A DNA stretch of 64,000 nt from Limonium bicolor. Lineage: Eukaryota; Streptophyta; Magnoliopsida; Caryophyllales; Plumbaginaceae. Below, in pieces: positions 32,846-46,774 of this stretch (its first letter is position 1; each line of letters opens with the position of its first letter). The translations under genes were made by a program, and so were the position numbers. Under the pieces are notes generated by a model. The model was not told where the DNA came from and ran no database searches. It saw only the letters and a list, made by a program, of their open reading frames with translations. The stretch is taken from positions 103,122,046 to 103,186,045 of the forward strand of contig CM041777.1 in the NCBI GenBank assembly GCA_023374045.1, given 5' to 3'.

Positions 32846-33756
32846 ACACCCGCTAGGCAGCTATTGCGCTACTAGTGCGGTCGAATTTTTCGTTTTACAC
32901 CTGCTAGATAGCTATTGCGCTACTAGTACGGTCGCCTTTCATTTTACACCCGCTAGACAGCTATTGCGCTACTAGTGCGGTCGAATTTTTCGTTTTACAC
33001 CTGCTAGACGGTCGCCTTTCATTTTACACCTGCTAGACAGCTATTGCGCTACTAGTACGGTCGCCTTTCGTTTTACACCTGCTAGACAGCTATTGCGCTA
33101 CTAGTACGGTCGCCTTTCGTTTTACACCTGCTAGACAGCTATTGCGCTACTAGTACGGTCGCCTTTCGTTTTACACCTGCTAGACAGCTATTGCGCTACT
33201 AGTACGGTCGCCTTTCATTTTACACCTGCTAGACAGCTATTGCGCTACTAGTACGGTCGCCTTTCATTTTACACCTACTAGACAGCTATTGCGCTACTAG
33301 TACGGTCGCCTTTCATTTTACACCTGCTAGACAGCTATTGCGCTACTAGTACGGTCGCATTTCATTTTTCACCCGCTAGACAGCTATTGCGCTACTAGTG
33401 CGGTCGACTTTTCGTTTTACACCCGCTAGACAGCTATCGCGCTACTAGTGCGGTCGACTTTTCGTTTTACACCCGCTAGACAGCTATTGCGCTACTAGTG
33501 TGGTCGACCTTTCGTTTTACACCCGCTAGACAGCTATTGCGCTACTAGTGCGGTCGACTTTTCGTTTTACACCAGCTAGACAGCTATTGCGCTACTAGTG
33601 CGGTCGACTTTTCGTTTTACACCCGCTAGACAGCTATTGCGCTACTAGTGCGGTCGACTTTTCGTTTTACACCCGCTAGACAGCTATTGCGCTACTAGTG
33701 CGGTCAAATTATTCGTTTTACACCTGCTAGACAGCTATTGCGCTACTAGTACGGTA
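32846..33756. repeat. 49/50-bp minisatellite, unit 1
   Basis: Eighteen full units plus one truncated unit (near 33001-33010) of a 49/50-bp repeat containing GCTAGACAGCTATTGCGCTA. Two subtypes alternate in blocks: CCTGCT with AGTACGGTCGCC, and CCCGCT with AGTGCGGTCGAC. The position just before the 3' LTR matches the hypervariable tandem repeats described for Ogre/Tat elements. Continuous repeats without unique spacers rule out a CRISPR array. Confidence 0.95.
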
Positions 33757-34072
33757 CCGAACTTGCATTCTAGGCCCGTATAAGCCCTAGGGCTGGATAT
33801 CAAGAGGTCCAGTTGAGGCACTCCTAAGCCCTCGTGCACGGTAAACCAATCTAATTGTTAGTATCATAGGCTCGTCATAAGTCCTATGGCTAGATATCAA
33901 GAGGTCTAGTTGAGGCTCGTCATAAGTCCTCGTACTCTCGATTGCATTATAGGCTTGTCATAAGTCCTATAGTTAGACGTCAAGAGGTCTAATTGAGGCT
34001 CGTCATAAGTCCTCGTACTTCCAATCACATTCATACACTCACGATCGCATCCCATCAAATCACAAAACCGTA

Positions 34073-34170
34073 GTGAGAATTTTTGGCGCCCCGTCAACCT
34101 TGATCCAATTCTGCATGGGTTTGCAAAATTGAATCAAGGGGAGCCATCTGTAGACACCAAAAATTCTCAC
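34073..34170 (+). other. PPT and nested stem-loop at LTR 2 junction
   Basis: The polypurine tract TCAAGGGGAGCCATC (about 34134-34148) precedes LTR start TGTAGACACC. An inner stem pairs 34098-34115 with 34122-34139 (two mismatches, loop TGGGTT). An outer stem pairs GTGAGAATTTTTGG (34073-34086) with CCAAAAATTCTCAC (34157-34170), the latter inside the LTR. Also present at 46699-46796 and about 59325-59421; the third has one T fewer in its left outer arm. Confidence 0.75.
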
Positions 34171-37100
34171 CCCATAAAGCAAATTGCGAAATAATGATTA
34201 TAATAAGAGGGGTCGTCGCCTTTCTTTTTCTTTTTTTTTAGCGTGCGTGCCAAAATGAAGCCGCCTTTTTATAAGCTTTCGAACCGATTTTTCAAGCATT
34301 TTAGAAAAACAGGCCAATCTTCTACAAAAAGTTTCCAACGACATTTCTGTTTCAAAGCCATCCCTTTTGTTTATTCACTTATTTTACAATCTTATTCTTA
34401 TTTATATTCCATTCATTTATTTATTCGTCTATCCACTTTTTGTTATATTTTATTTTATTTTGCCATTTACATTAGTGGTTTTATTGTCATTTCAATTTAT
34501 ACACTTTTATTTTCAGCTCACAAACACAATCCACACTTGATTGAAGTCTGGTCCAGCCTAGTCCCTTAAACCCATTCCAACTCCAAACATTGGACCTAGA
34601 GGCCCAAACAAAAGCCCAAACCCACTCAAAAACCCTAAACCCCACCCCTCATTATAAAAAACAACTTGTACAGTAGAGAGCAGGGGGCAGCCGGACTTCC
34701 ATCTTCATCCACCGGTTTTATTTGGCCGTTCTTCCATTTCCGAAACAAGAACAGTAGCCGCATCTCATCCCTAGTGAGAGAAAAACACAAAACGTGAGCC
34801 TTCTTCTTTTGGACTCTCGACCTGCACCCGAGAATTTACACCATCACCGTCATTGAGAAAACTTCCACCAGATCACCACCCCATTCCTTTAAGCCTCAAC
34901 CCAGCTCGTCGGAACTTCCCCGGATTTTCGTTCCACCAGCGCGGTCGACAGTGTAAAGTCTTTGCTCCATCTTCTCCTCTATCTGAAACTGGTTTCGAGC
35001 TCTTCGTCCCTTTTCCTTGCGTTTTTTTTCAATTAAAACCAGCACCAGGACTTCGAATCGCCATTTCGTATGTCTCTGTCTACATTGGAAAGCAGAATCT
35101 CTTTTCCTCCCAATAATCTCGTTTTACACTGTCACTGAAGGGATTCAAGAGATAGTTACAATCTCCCCGCGGTGTCGGGACTGTTTTCATAATCAATTGG
35201 TGTAACCTGTTTCACCCGGTTTCTTTCTTTTCTCTCTGCGACTGATTTCGACCCCTTTCTATATTCCTGTTTTAATTTGGGTTATGAGTGCCCATATGAT
35301 GAACACCAAGCTCACCATGGGCATCCGGGTTCAAGAAGTGGTGCGAAACTGCAAGCTCTGTTTTATGTGTGTTTAGAGACATGGACGGATATCTAGTTAA
35401 GCAGTTTTCTGTGGGTATCAGTTCGATGTTAGCATATACTCTGATCTCTTCTCTTTCTCTGTATGTTGCGTACCCTTTATCCCTTCAATGGTGTTAGACC
35501 TTTTGATAAGTGCGCAAACAAATACCAAGTTCATCATTGGTTTTGAGTTCCATGAAACTGTGTAAAGAAAATGAAATACGAGCTCCGGATGACTAGCTAA
35601 CGACAGACTTTCTCCCTTTCTCTCTTTTGTTTTTCTTTGTTCTCTCCCTTTTGCCTCGTATCAATTTTCATTCTGGTTTTTGAAAGAAATCGTCTCGTTT
35701 CTACTTATTTCTGGATCTGCCATCAATTTTCTAGTATTTCACCATCGGTTTTACCAAAGAAATCCGGATGTTGAGGGCTAAACGAAAAAGAGGGCTGCAG
35801 TTTACTGGAGTTCAATTTCAAAGACGATACTGGCTTGTTGTACCCCGTTCCCGTTTGTTTTCCAAATCTGACTGTTTTTCTTATCACGTCTTTTGCGTTA
35901 ATCTGAATCCATGAGAGGTTTCAGGATTTCTGAAAGTATTTGGAAACGAGATAAGGATCCCCAGTGTCTTCTCCCGTTTCTTATCGTTTGATAGTGTGAT
36001 TGTGATTTTCTCTGCATTATTTTTCGGATAAACTGTAGTAGTATCGGTGAAGAAGAAATTTCAATCCTATCGGACTACTCTTGAGCTTCAAGCTGGCATC
36101 CCTCCTCTTAAGTCCATTTCCCTTACGTATTGAACATCCCTGGTTCTATATATGTATATATGCGTGCTTACCCTGTTGCGAAATGAGTTCTTTACAGGTA
36201 CTAGAATCTCACGAGCTGGTGATTGTCCTGATAGCACAACTCTTGTCAGTATGTTGTTTTCTGCTTCAGTCCTACGGATTATAGCTCTACTCCCTAACCA
36301 CATTATGCCTTCTTTTTTTTCCTCTTTTTTGGGTCGTTATCTTACCCGACCCATCTCAGGGAAGGTAGTAATCCAGAATGAGCCGACAATCGGCCAGCAC
36401 ATTATTCATCATTTTCACTTCTGTCTTGTACATTCGATTATGGATACGTATATTTGTTTAACTCGTGGATGTGTCCTGTTTTGATTTGTTCCTTTCTCCG
36501 CAGAAAAGAGTTGCTCTCTTCCCGGGTACTACTTTCTGAACTAAGCAATCTTAGGCTATGGTGTTTAATGTGTATTCTTGAAATGTAATCTGCGTACACT
36601 CCACATTCTTTTAATGAACTCTATTGTACATCTATCTTTGCGTTTTGGTTGAATATACGAGCATACTCCTCATGCAATCCTCTGCCCGTTTTGAACTTGT
36701 ACACCTAGTACAGACTTTTTTTTTCTTCTTCTTAATTACTAGTAAGAGAGTTGAATGTCTAGTATAGGGCCTCTGCGCATACTCTGGTGATGGGTTTCAA
36801 ATAAAAGTGGGATTAATTATTTGTTAATCTGCTATGCCATGTCTGTATTGATCTTTTTCTTGGATTCAATCTGTAAGTCGTCTATGTTATTTGCTCTTGA
36901 TCTATCTTTGGCTGTACATATCCACAACTTCCATTCAGCTTTATTGTTTTTTTTAATCCATCTTTGTTTTGTTTATTACTAAGCCCTAGTTATTAGACCT
37001 TAGGACCAAACCTTAGGATAGAGGGTGAACCCTAAGATTTAGGTGAGCCATGGTCCCACCTAATAAATTGGAGGATCCCTAGACCCAAACCACATCTTAT

Positions 37101-39921
37101 TATAATAACATGTATTAATAAAAGCACTTTCTCAAAATTCATCTCAATTTGATTCATCATTTCTTCCCAAATTTTTCAAAGCCCATCAAAGCTCAAAACA
37201 ACTCGAACAAAAAATCAATCTCGGCCCAAAACCCAATCTCAGCCCAAGTCCAATCTCGGCCCAAAACCAACAAGCCCACAATCGGCCCAAAACCAACAAG
37301 CCCATAGTTGGCCCAAAACCAATAAGCCCACAATCGGCCCAAAACCAACAAGCCCACAATCGACCCAAGTCCACAAAAGTCAAAACGATTTGACCTTGAC
37401 TCGAACCTTTGACCAAGTCCAAGTTTGACCTTGACCCCACTTTGACCAATCTGAACTTTGACCTCGACCCAACTTTGACTCGGTTCAACTTTGACCAACA
37501 TGCACTTTGACCTCGACCCAACTTTGATTCGATCCCACTTTGACTCGGTCTAACTTTGACCCGATTCGCTTTCCAACCCCAACCCAAATTCAATTCATAC
37601 CCAATTCATTTAGCTCAATTCAACTCAAACCCAAATACATTTCATTCAATCCACACTCAACTTGTAAATTCCTTTCAAAATTCAAAACCCGAAAAGAATT
37701 CCAATCCATCATTTTATTCAAACTTCCTAAAAGTTTTCAAAAGAAGTCATTTTGTGGAATTTTAAAGGAAAAACTCTTCTCACATCACAGAAAACTCTTC
37801 TCAAATGCAGAAAGTTCTTCTCACATACACAGAAAGTTTTCTCCTAAAACATTTCTCAAAATCAGTGCTTCTTTACTGAGAATTCCGAACAACTTTCAAA
37901 GTTTTCTAACTTAGTTTTCAAATCCAAGTAAATTGTTTTCGGGGAGCAAGAAATGTCTAACCCCTTCAAAACATTTCCTCCATGGTTAGAACATTACTTG
38001 TCTTCCTTCCCAAAATAAAAATCCGAGGCAGGGCACTGGGGTTATAACCTTCCCTTGTCACAGTCTGGATCTCTTTAGGCGGGGCATTAGGGTGACAAAC
38101 CTCCCCTAATTGCAGCCTAGATTTTTACAAGGCGGGGTGCTAGGGAAGTAACAACCTTCCTAGTTGCAGCCGGGATTTTAGAATCATCTAACTCCCTTCC
38201 GTTCGATTTCAATGTTTTCGGTTTTTAACGTTTTTAAACTCGGGAGTTAGAGACGTTATTAGGGTTTGACCTAGAGTATCCCATTCATGATACTTCTCTC
38301 TAAATCCTATTTTTCGACATAAATTCATTGCCCCATCTTTCGAGCCTCGACACTTACCATTAATTTAGTGTCGTGTTTGAGGGGGTACATAGGGTAATCC
38401 CTTGGGATTATCCGCCCTTTTACAACAAAAAATGATTTTTTCGATTTTAAAAACTTTAAGAGAGACAATTTTGACAATCATTCCTCCGAACAGTTCAGTC
38501 CACCATCATCTCAGTCTAAATTCGAAATATCCCAAAACCTCAACCCTTGTAGATTCTCGAACCCGAAAAACCCGGGATCTCTACTCAAACTTCAATCGTC
38601 TCACACACTCAAATTATTATCCAAACTCAAATCATTCCAAACTTGAAACATCTCCTGAATCCCAACTTCTTCCAAACTTCTATAGTCTCATAGGCCCGAG
38701 TGCCTCACAGTCTCAAAACATCACAATTTCTCCACAAACGTCTCACAGGCCCCAGCGCCTCACAGACTCAAACACTTCAACCTCTTCCACCATTTTAAGA
38801 TTCAAACGTCTCACAGACCCGAGCGTCTCACAGGCCTTAACATCTCATTACTCCCACTACATGAACATCCCAATCGTCTCATAGACTCGAACATCTCACG
38901 AACTCGAATGTCTCACAGACCCGAGCGTCTCACAGACTCAATCATTCTGAGATTTCAATGCCTCACAGACCTGGGCGTCTCACAGACTCTAACCTCCCAA
39001 AACCCGAAACTTCTTGAAACTTCGAATCCTTCTAAATCTCAAACAATACAAATATCCTCAAGCTCCACAAACATCAAAACTTCCAAAACCCAAACATTGC
39101 GTGAACTACGTAAGGTCTGATCTCAACAGGGAGTTGAGTACGTAGGCAACCCACACAGGGTGCGACCCCATTCCAAACAAAAAACCCCTTTCCCCCTCTA
39201 AGGTGGCTCTCGTACTTCTCAAAATGCTCAAACCTTCTTCGGCTCCCACAAACTTCAAACCATCAGACTCCAAGTCTTGTCTATTCACTCAAGCTCAGAC
39301 ATTTCCCAAATCTGCATTTCATACTCATCCGAATTCCTCAATTCCCTCTTCTAGGCGCTGGCTTGGCAGAAAAGCTCGCCTCACTCACTCTCTCTCTCCC
39401 TTCTCATCCTAATCCTATCCTTGGCTTTTAAATGAATCTCTTTAATAAGGTTTTGAAAGAAGGCAATCCCGACAATTGGAGACCGAGGTTTCCTCGGGCA
39501 CCAATCCGAAGTCGTGGTCGTTGCCACTTCTAAGGGGTGTAACCCAGTGCGAACCCACACGGAATCTCTAGTATGATCAGATAAGTCCCTATCCATAGGC
39601 AACAATCTCAGAGTCAATTAACGGTTCGTAGAACCCTCTTTCCCTTTCCTTCCTAGTTCTTTAGGTCAAACTAGGTGGCGACTCTAGTCAATCCCGCCTT
39701 ATAGAGGCACAAGTCCGCGTGGGGCCCATTGAGAGCGGGTGTAGTGCTCACTAGCATTCCCCTTATGCTCTCTGGGAAAGACGGACGATAGAGTAGGTAT
39801 TTGAGGGATGCCAAGGTGACAGGTTTTCACCCTCCACAGAATGGTATTTTAGGATCTAGGCTTTTCAGTCAAGAACCATATTTAGATAGACCCCCCTCAT
39901 ACCGAAAAATCACCCTCCACA
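34149..39921 (+). repeat. Array D, LTR 2
   Basis: A 5773-bp copy of the array LTR, serving as 3' LTR of unit 1 and 5' LTR of unit 2. TATA box at 34653-34661; hairpin repeats at 38025-38183. It differs from LTR 1 by scattered single-base indels and a few substitutions, such as CCATTC to CCAATC near 34316, a change shared by LTRs 3 and 4. Confidence 0.93.
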
Positions 39922-42900
39922 GAATGGCGACTCTGCTGGGGAAAACTTGAGTAAGTTTTTCTCAAACTCAAGGAAGACTGAACTCCATTCAAAATTGTCG
40001 GGATTTCCCCACTTCTTTCAAAACCTTCATGAGATTCATTCCCAGCCTCTAGGATTATTCTATTCCACACTTATATTCCACACCTAGAGTGTGTAGCTGA
40101 TGAGGACAGCTAGGATTTGTTAGATCCTCAACAAACATTGCAACAATTGGGTTAATAATTAGCTCACGATTAGAAAGAGACACTTAGGATTGAATGAAGC
40201 TAACTTCCCTTTAGGTTAATAAACAACCAATTTGGAATCACTTTCAAGATAAAACTCTTAGCAAATAGGGTGGTGCTGACTTCATTGCTTTTATATTTTA
40301 TGTTATGATTGTGGGGTGCATTGGGAGGGTAGCTTAGGACATGCATTCCTCTGTGTCACCCGATTTATCCACGAGTCACGGAATCCCGACCGGTCCACGG
40401 TTGATTTCCCATGAGCTGGGTCATTTATCTAAATGGCTAACCCACGGGGCAAGATGGTCATCGACCTACGCCCTGCAGGCTCATGATCCAAAAATATCCT
40501 CCATTATCCGAGTCTAAGCCAGATATAGTGAACCATGAGCCTTCAGTGTCCAGCTGCCTAATCGGTGTCTAAGACGGGTTTTACGGGTAGTCACCCCCTT
40601 GTATGCCGCCTGTCTGACCACCCTTCTATCTTACCCTAAAGATTGCATGGGCTCAGTTCTTCATTGTTCCTCTGCACCACGGGTGTCTCTAAAGCCTGAT
40701 GTCACGCTACACGTCCATAGAGGATCCCGTATTTACCGGATACCCATACATGGCACAGCGTAGTCAGTGAATAATTTGGACTTTAGACACACCTGACCGT
40801 GCAAACGATGGGAGACCCGACCCCATGCAGTACTTCCCCAAGTTTTCCAAAAGTGGGTATGTTGTGATAATCACCGGCCGTGGCTCGTGTGACTGTATCA
40901 TTTCGGGTATCCTGACCTTTCGAACTTAAGCACTCCGGACTTTCTTGATGACGTGCCCCACAAGGCATAACAGAGATAAATCCCGAGAGATGAACAGTGA
41001 AGGAACGACGGTTCCCCCAGTGGTATGGAAGCATTGATTGACCTGGAAGGTGATTATCCCAACATTAACACTTACAGCTCCACATCAAACATAGCCACGA
41101 TTTCTTTTATGCTATACATGTGTGCAAACCACTTTTTCAAACCAATCTGTTTCAAAACGTTCGGAATTCTCTTTTGCACATCTCTTATAGCTATTTTACG
41201 AGCTCGTTTAATTTCAAATCCCACCTAAATTTTTCTCATAAACATTTACGGTTTTAATCTTGCCACTTCATCTTTAGAATGTTACTCCAAAACAATTTTC
41301 ACAAATAGATTTCGAAGACCTACTTTCTACAAACCTACTTTCTACAAACGAATTTCAAACAACATTTTTTCACCAACGTTATTTTAAAATAGTTTTTGAA
41401 AACAGTTTTCAAAGTTGATTTTCATAAACGTATTTCAAAATAAATGATTTAGTCCCCATGTCGTGACCCGCTATTTTTGAAGTTCTACCCACCTCCAAGA
41501 GCAGCGGTCATTACTGTGGAGCGTACTAGTCATTTCGTGTTTTCACAAAAGTGGTGGATTTTCACATAAGATTTTGTGCTCGATCATTCACCTTTTCCTT
41601 TCTCAAGAATACCCCTCATCTCCCTCATCAGAGCGGATCGAGCTAAAAATCAGAGGCACACCAACCCATGGAGCTAGCCGAGCGACATGAAGACTAGCGA
41701 CACCGGTTCGAGTTCAAACTGTTGAAAATCAGAATAACACCAACCCGTTTTGTTTGATCATAGTTTTGCTTCGCTACAAAAGCCTGAAAATGAGCCAGCA
41801 GTCGGTCAAGAGCCCGAAGACAAGCGAGCAACCGATCAAGAGCCCGAAGATGAGCGAGCAGCCGGTCAAGAATCCAAAGACGAGCGAGCAGCCGGCCAGG
41901 AGGCCGAACGTGAGTAGTCATTCAGAAGCCCGAAGACGGACCAGAGGAGTTCAGAAGAAGTTTAGCTCAAAATTCCCCATTTTAATGACTTTTTAGGATT
42001 GATGATGTATAGGATTTTCCTCGATGATTCTTTTCTCTCTCGTTCATTTCTGAATAGATTAGGTGTATAGGTTTATACAACCCCTTTGAATTTATTTAGA
42101 TCAATGTGTATAGAGTTCCCCTACTCCCCATTTTATTTGCGAATGATAGAGTGTCAAAGTTTATATTGAGAAAATCCACCACTTTGAAAACACACGTTTT
42201 CAAAATTGTTTTCTAAAAATCGGTTTCTTTTGGCATGCACGTATAAAGAAAGAACGAATAAAGGACGACCCCTCACAGTTGCATATTCATAAATCGCTTT
42301 ATGGGGTGAAAATTCATGGTATCTACAGAAGGTGTCCCCTGAATAGACACACCAATAAATACAACGAGCACAAAGCAAACAACATGCATTGCATTCATTA
42401 CAAAAGTCCCATGCATTCTCGGTCAGTCCAAATTCATCAAACATGTGCAAGTCCTGTCCACCTCAAAATTTGCACAATCACGTGTTCCATTCTAACCTGG
42501 CCACACACCATCTTTCATCCCAAATATCTCGATCGCCAAAGCCCCATCTCAGAGGGATAGAATAGAAAACCGGGAAGTTCAAACCTCTCCCAATCATAAT
42601 CACCATGCGCGCCAGTGACCAAAAGGGAAGGAGTGTCATACCGTGGGGCTACCATGCGGGAGTTGTCACTCCCTAAAAATTCAAGATCCGGGAGCCAATC
42701 ACCAATCTGACCTCACTTGAGAATTACTATCCCGACCGCGACCCCAACAGGTAGACCATCTTCAAGGCCAACAGTAATGGGATGAGCTTCATGAACCATG
42801 AGCTGAATTCGACTCAAGCGAGACTAGGTGTAGCCTTACCACTCTTGCATTGCATCAAAAAACAAAACAAAAACAAACAAAACATTCTGTCAACCATCTC

Positions 42901-45900
42901 CATTCCTCATTTTCAGCATTTCATGCATCCTATACATAGTAATTCCATATTACCACAATACATCGCATGGTAGACAATCGCATTCGCATACTCCCATATC
43001 GAAATGACATCTTCAAGAAAATCATGAGAAATTGATTGAACAGAGTGCGTGAACCACTAAACTCTCGACCCATCAATGAACACAAGGGTCCAATCAAAAT
43101 TAGCACCACAAACCAGGTGAGTAGTGTGCAAAGAGCGGTATTTTCTCTTGAATTTTGATTGAGTGTTTTGGACGATCTATTGAGCGATGGGGGAAGGTAG
43201 GGAGATTCAACGGAGGTAAAACCACGAGCGACATGTGCATTCCTTCATCACATGGAGAGGCATAATTCAAAGTGAGATCAATGTCGATAGCAAGATATGA
43301 ATTGTGATTCATGCAAAGATCCGAGAATAGTAAGGAAACAATCATTGACTAATGAGGATGACGAGGCACTTAGGATCAAAAATCTCCACAAAACCAAAAA
43401 GCTTTGACTGCCCTGTACATAATCCCTTAGTTAGCCCCGCTGAGCCTTTCACGATAAACCTTTTTCTGTGAACTCCACAACATGCCAACCCACGTACATA
43501 TACTTACTTGCCCTTGCAATAGAGGATCTCGAAAGAGCCGGAGCCTTGGTCTCTCCCCCACCATCTTTCATAAGAACAACAAACGAAAATGTCCAAAGGA
43601 ATCAGTGAGTCAATGCGACTCCAAAGCCAAACACCAAAAAAGAACGCCAAAAATGTTCAAAAATATCAACAAGTCAATGCAACTCCAAAGCTGAAAGCCA
43701 AAATACAAAGCAGAGAACGCATGAGAAAGTTGATGAGCCAAATGCAAATTTCAAAAGCAAAGTGAAAAGAAAGTTCAAATCGAACATCAGAAGAGACAAG
43801 AAGGAGAAAACCGAATCCAAAGGACCAATGATGTCCCGTAGAAATCAATAAAAAAGTTATCAAAACCCGTCTAATCATTCCACCCATGGCAAAGGCGAAG
43901 CATACCCTCTATTGCGCAAAAGCTCCACAACTCCCTAAACAAATCCTCCGGTCCCATGTGACATACATCGCACCCCTCAGCCCCGTTATAACCCAATAAA
44001 AGACCTCTGACTCGTTAGTTGATGAGCGTTGACTGAAAGTATCAAATCTGAAACATGAATCATAAGCTTCGTACTAGTTATCAACATTTCCCGTCATACC
44101 AAAGGGACCATGAGCGTATGAGCGTGACCTTACCCACAAGGTCTTATGAGTGCGAGTGAATCTCCAGTCTAAGCACCAAATCATAAACAACCTACCCCAT
44201 TGCAGGAGAGGAACTTGTAAGGATTGGAAAGTCCAGAACCTCGAAAGAACTTCTAAGGAAAATACTGCTCCGAGCATCGAGAGCATCATCACACCATTTG
44301 CACACACAACCATACTCATGAAAGATGGACCCACATCCTTCCATGAGAGGAAAGTGATTTACACATTCCAGTTCAACAATCACTCAAGATCGAACCGAAG
44401 ATGTCTTATATTCGTACCCCTCATATTAAGAAAGATAGGGCCATACCTTCTCTCCAAAAAACTGCATATGCATTTGCATCATACCTAGCATTCAATATTT
44501 GCATGCATCATAACCATTTCATCATTGTTGTCAACTGGTAAGAACTCTGCCTAGTCTCGCTGAAAGTCGACTTCAGTTGCAGTTGTTGAAGCATAACTTT
44601 TGATCAAAAGACGTGAACTGGAGCCATCCTAGACCATCATCAAGCTACATCGAACCATCTTGGAGCCACCCTGGGCTATCCTTGAGCTACATCGAACCAA
44701 GCTAAAGCCATCCGAGGCCGTACGAAGACAATTCTGGAGCCATCCAGCGTCATGCTCGAACCTCATCAACACCATATCCAGAACCAAACTGGAGCCATGC
44801 GGGAGCCATCATCCGACATTGAAACCATCCTTGGAACTACACAGGGGGCACCCTAACAGTCCGAGAACAATACGGGAACCACCTCAAATCCACGTTAGAT
44901 CTATTTCATAACCAGTGCCTTGCCTAAATAGTTTCAAACTACGTATGGTCTGATCTCAATATGGAATTGAGTACGTAGGCAGCCCGTCCAGGGTGCGACC
45001 ACCTCAAAGGAAAAAAACTCCCCCTTCTTCCCCTCGGAGTCACATTGAAGCTTTTCCGGAGCCACACCGAAGCCATTCATCACCACAAAAAACATCAATC
45101 ACATCAAAGTCCACCAATCACATCAACCCACCATTCGACTCAAAATCTCAATCCAAATCAAAACCCACCAACCACCCCAGAGCCGTTGCTCATAATGGGG
45201 TCATGAATCAAGTCGGAGCCATCCGACCACACTGGAGCCACCCGACCGCACCAGAGCCATCAACATAATCCGGAGCCATCAGTCCATACCGGAGCCATCA
45301 CCACATGCCAAAGTCATCTCAAAATTTCAAACAACTCTGGAGCCGTCTGCTCACACAAAAACCTACATCCACAAACAGGGAGTTTAATTCAATTAATACA
45401 TTGGTTAATCACCTCACATCACATATCATCTGCATATACCCACAAAATTTGCTCACTATCTGACGTATCTTCACACCCGCTAGGCAGCTATTGCGCTACT
45501 AGTGCGGTCGAATTTTTCGTTTTACACCTGCTAGATAGCTATTGCGCTACTAGTACGGTCGCCTTTCATTTTACACCCGCTAGACAGCTATTGCGCTACT
45601 AGTGCGGTCGAATTTTTCGTTTTACACCTGCTAGACGGTCGCCTTTCATTTTACACCTGCTAGACAGCTATTGCGCTACTAGTACGGTCGCCTTTCGTTT
45701 TACACCTGCTAGACAGCTATTGCGCTACTAGTACGGTCGCCTTTCGTTTTACACCTGCTAGACAGCTATTGCGCTACTAGTACGGTCGCCTTTCGTTTTA
45801 CACCTGCTAGACAGCTATTGCGCTACTAGTACGGTCGCCTTTCATTTTACACCTGCTAGACAGCTATTGCGCTACTAGTACGGTCGCCTTTCATTTTACA

Positions 45901-46774
45901 CCTACTAGACAGCTATTGCGCTACTAGTACGGTCGCCTTTCATTTTACACCTGCTAGACAGCTATTGCGCTACTAGTACGGTCGCATTTCATTTTTCACC
46001 CGCTAGACAGCTATTGCGCTACTAGTGCGGTCGACTTTTCGTTTTACACCCGCTAGACAGCTATCGCGCTACTAGTGCGGTCGACTTTTCGTTTTACACC
46101 CCTAGACAGCTATTGCGCTACTAGTGTGGTCGACCTTTCGTTTTACACCCGCTAGACAGCTATTGCGCTACTAGTGCGGTCGACTTTTCGTTTTACACCA
46201 GCTAGACAGCTATTGCGCTACTAGTGCGGTCGACTTTTCGTTTTACACCCGCTAGACAGCTATTGCGCTACTAGTGCGGTCGACTTTTCGTTTTACACCC
46301 GCTAGACAGCTATTGCGCTACTAGTGCGGTCAAATTATTCGTTTTACACCTGCTAGACAGCTATTGCGCTACTAGTACGGTACCGAACTTGCATTCTAGG
46401 CCCGTATAAGCCCTAGGGCTGGATATCAAGAGGTCCAGTTGAGGCACTCCTAAGCCCTCGTGCACGGTAAACCAATCTAATTGTTAGTATCATAGGCTCG
46501 TCATAAGTCCTATGGCTAGATATCAAGAGGTCTAGTTGAGGCTCGTCATAAGTCCTCGTACTCTCGATTGCATTATAGGCTTGTCATAAGTCCTATAGTT
46601 AGACGTCAAGAGGTCTAATTGAGGCTCGTCATAAGTCCTCGTACTTCCAATCACATTCATACACTCACGATCGCATCCCATCAAATCACAAAACCGTAGT
46701 GAGAATTTTTGGCGCCCCGTCAACCTTGATCCAATTCTGCATGGGTTTGCAAAATTGAATCAAGGGGAGCCATC
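39922..46774 (+). mobile_element. Array D, internal region 2 (non-coding)
   Basis: A 6853-bp copy of internal region 1 with the same content and order: PBS 39925-39942, inverted LTR-like segment 41515-42327, 33-bp repeats near 41796-41906, structured element near 44939, minisatellite 45473-46382, PPT hairpin 46699-46796. Differences are small: one base lost near 40522 (AGCCAGATATAG), one gained near 40809, one exchanged pair of indels near 39780, and two bases gained near 44816. Confidence 0.88.
45473..46382. repeat. 49/50-bp minisatellite, unit 2
   Basis: Same order of subtypes and the same truncated unit as in unit 1. One further two-base deletion (CCCCTAGAC near 46100) is private to this copy. 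Confidence 0.95.

Larger units (their letters stand above)
27296..34148 (+). mobile_element. Array D, internal region 1 (non-coding)
   Basis: A 6853-bp region between PBS and the next LTR. It has no recognisable gag, protease, RT, RNase H or integrase on either strand; all ORFs are short. Together with the flanking LTRs it has the form of a large retrotransposon derivative that would need proteins from a relative. In order: a 5' part without clear features (27317-28880), an inverted LTR-like segment (28889-29702), a long featureless AT-rich part with TGCATTGCAT-like motifs (29703-31970), GGAGCCATCC-type degenerate repeats (31990-32720) with the structured element at 32312, a 49/50-bp minisatellite (32846-33756), CTCGTCATAAGTCCT repeats (33757-34020), and the PPT hairpin. 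Confidence 0.85.

Noticed and set aside
32846..33756. Regular 49/50-bp repeats resembling a CRISPR array
   Set aside because: Units are contiguous and nearly identical over their full length with no unique spacers, there are no cas genes, and the context is a plant retrotransposon.
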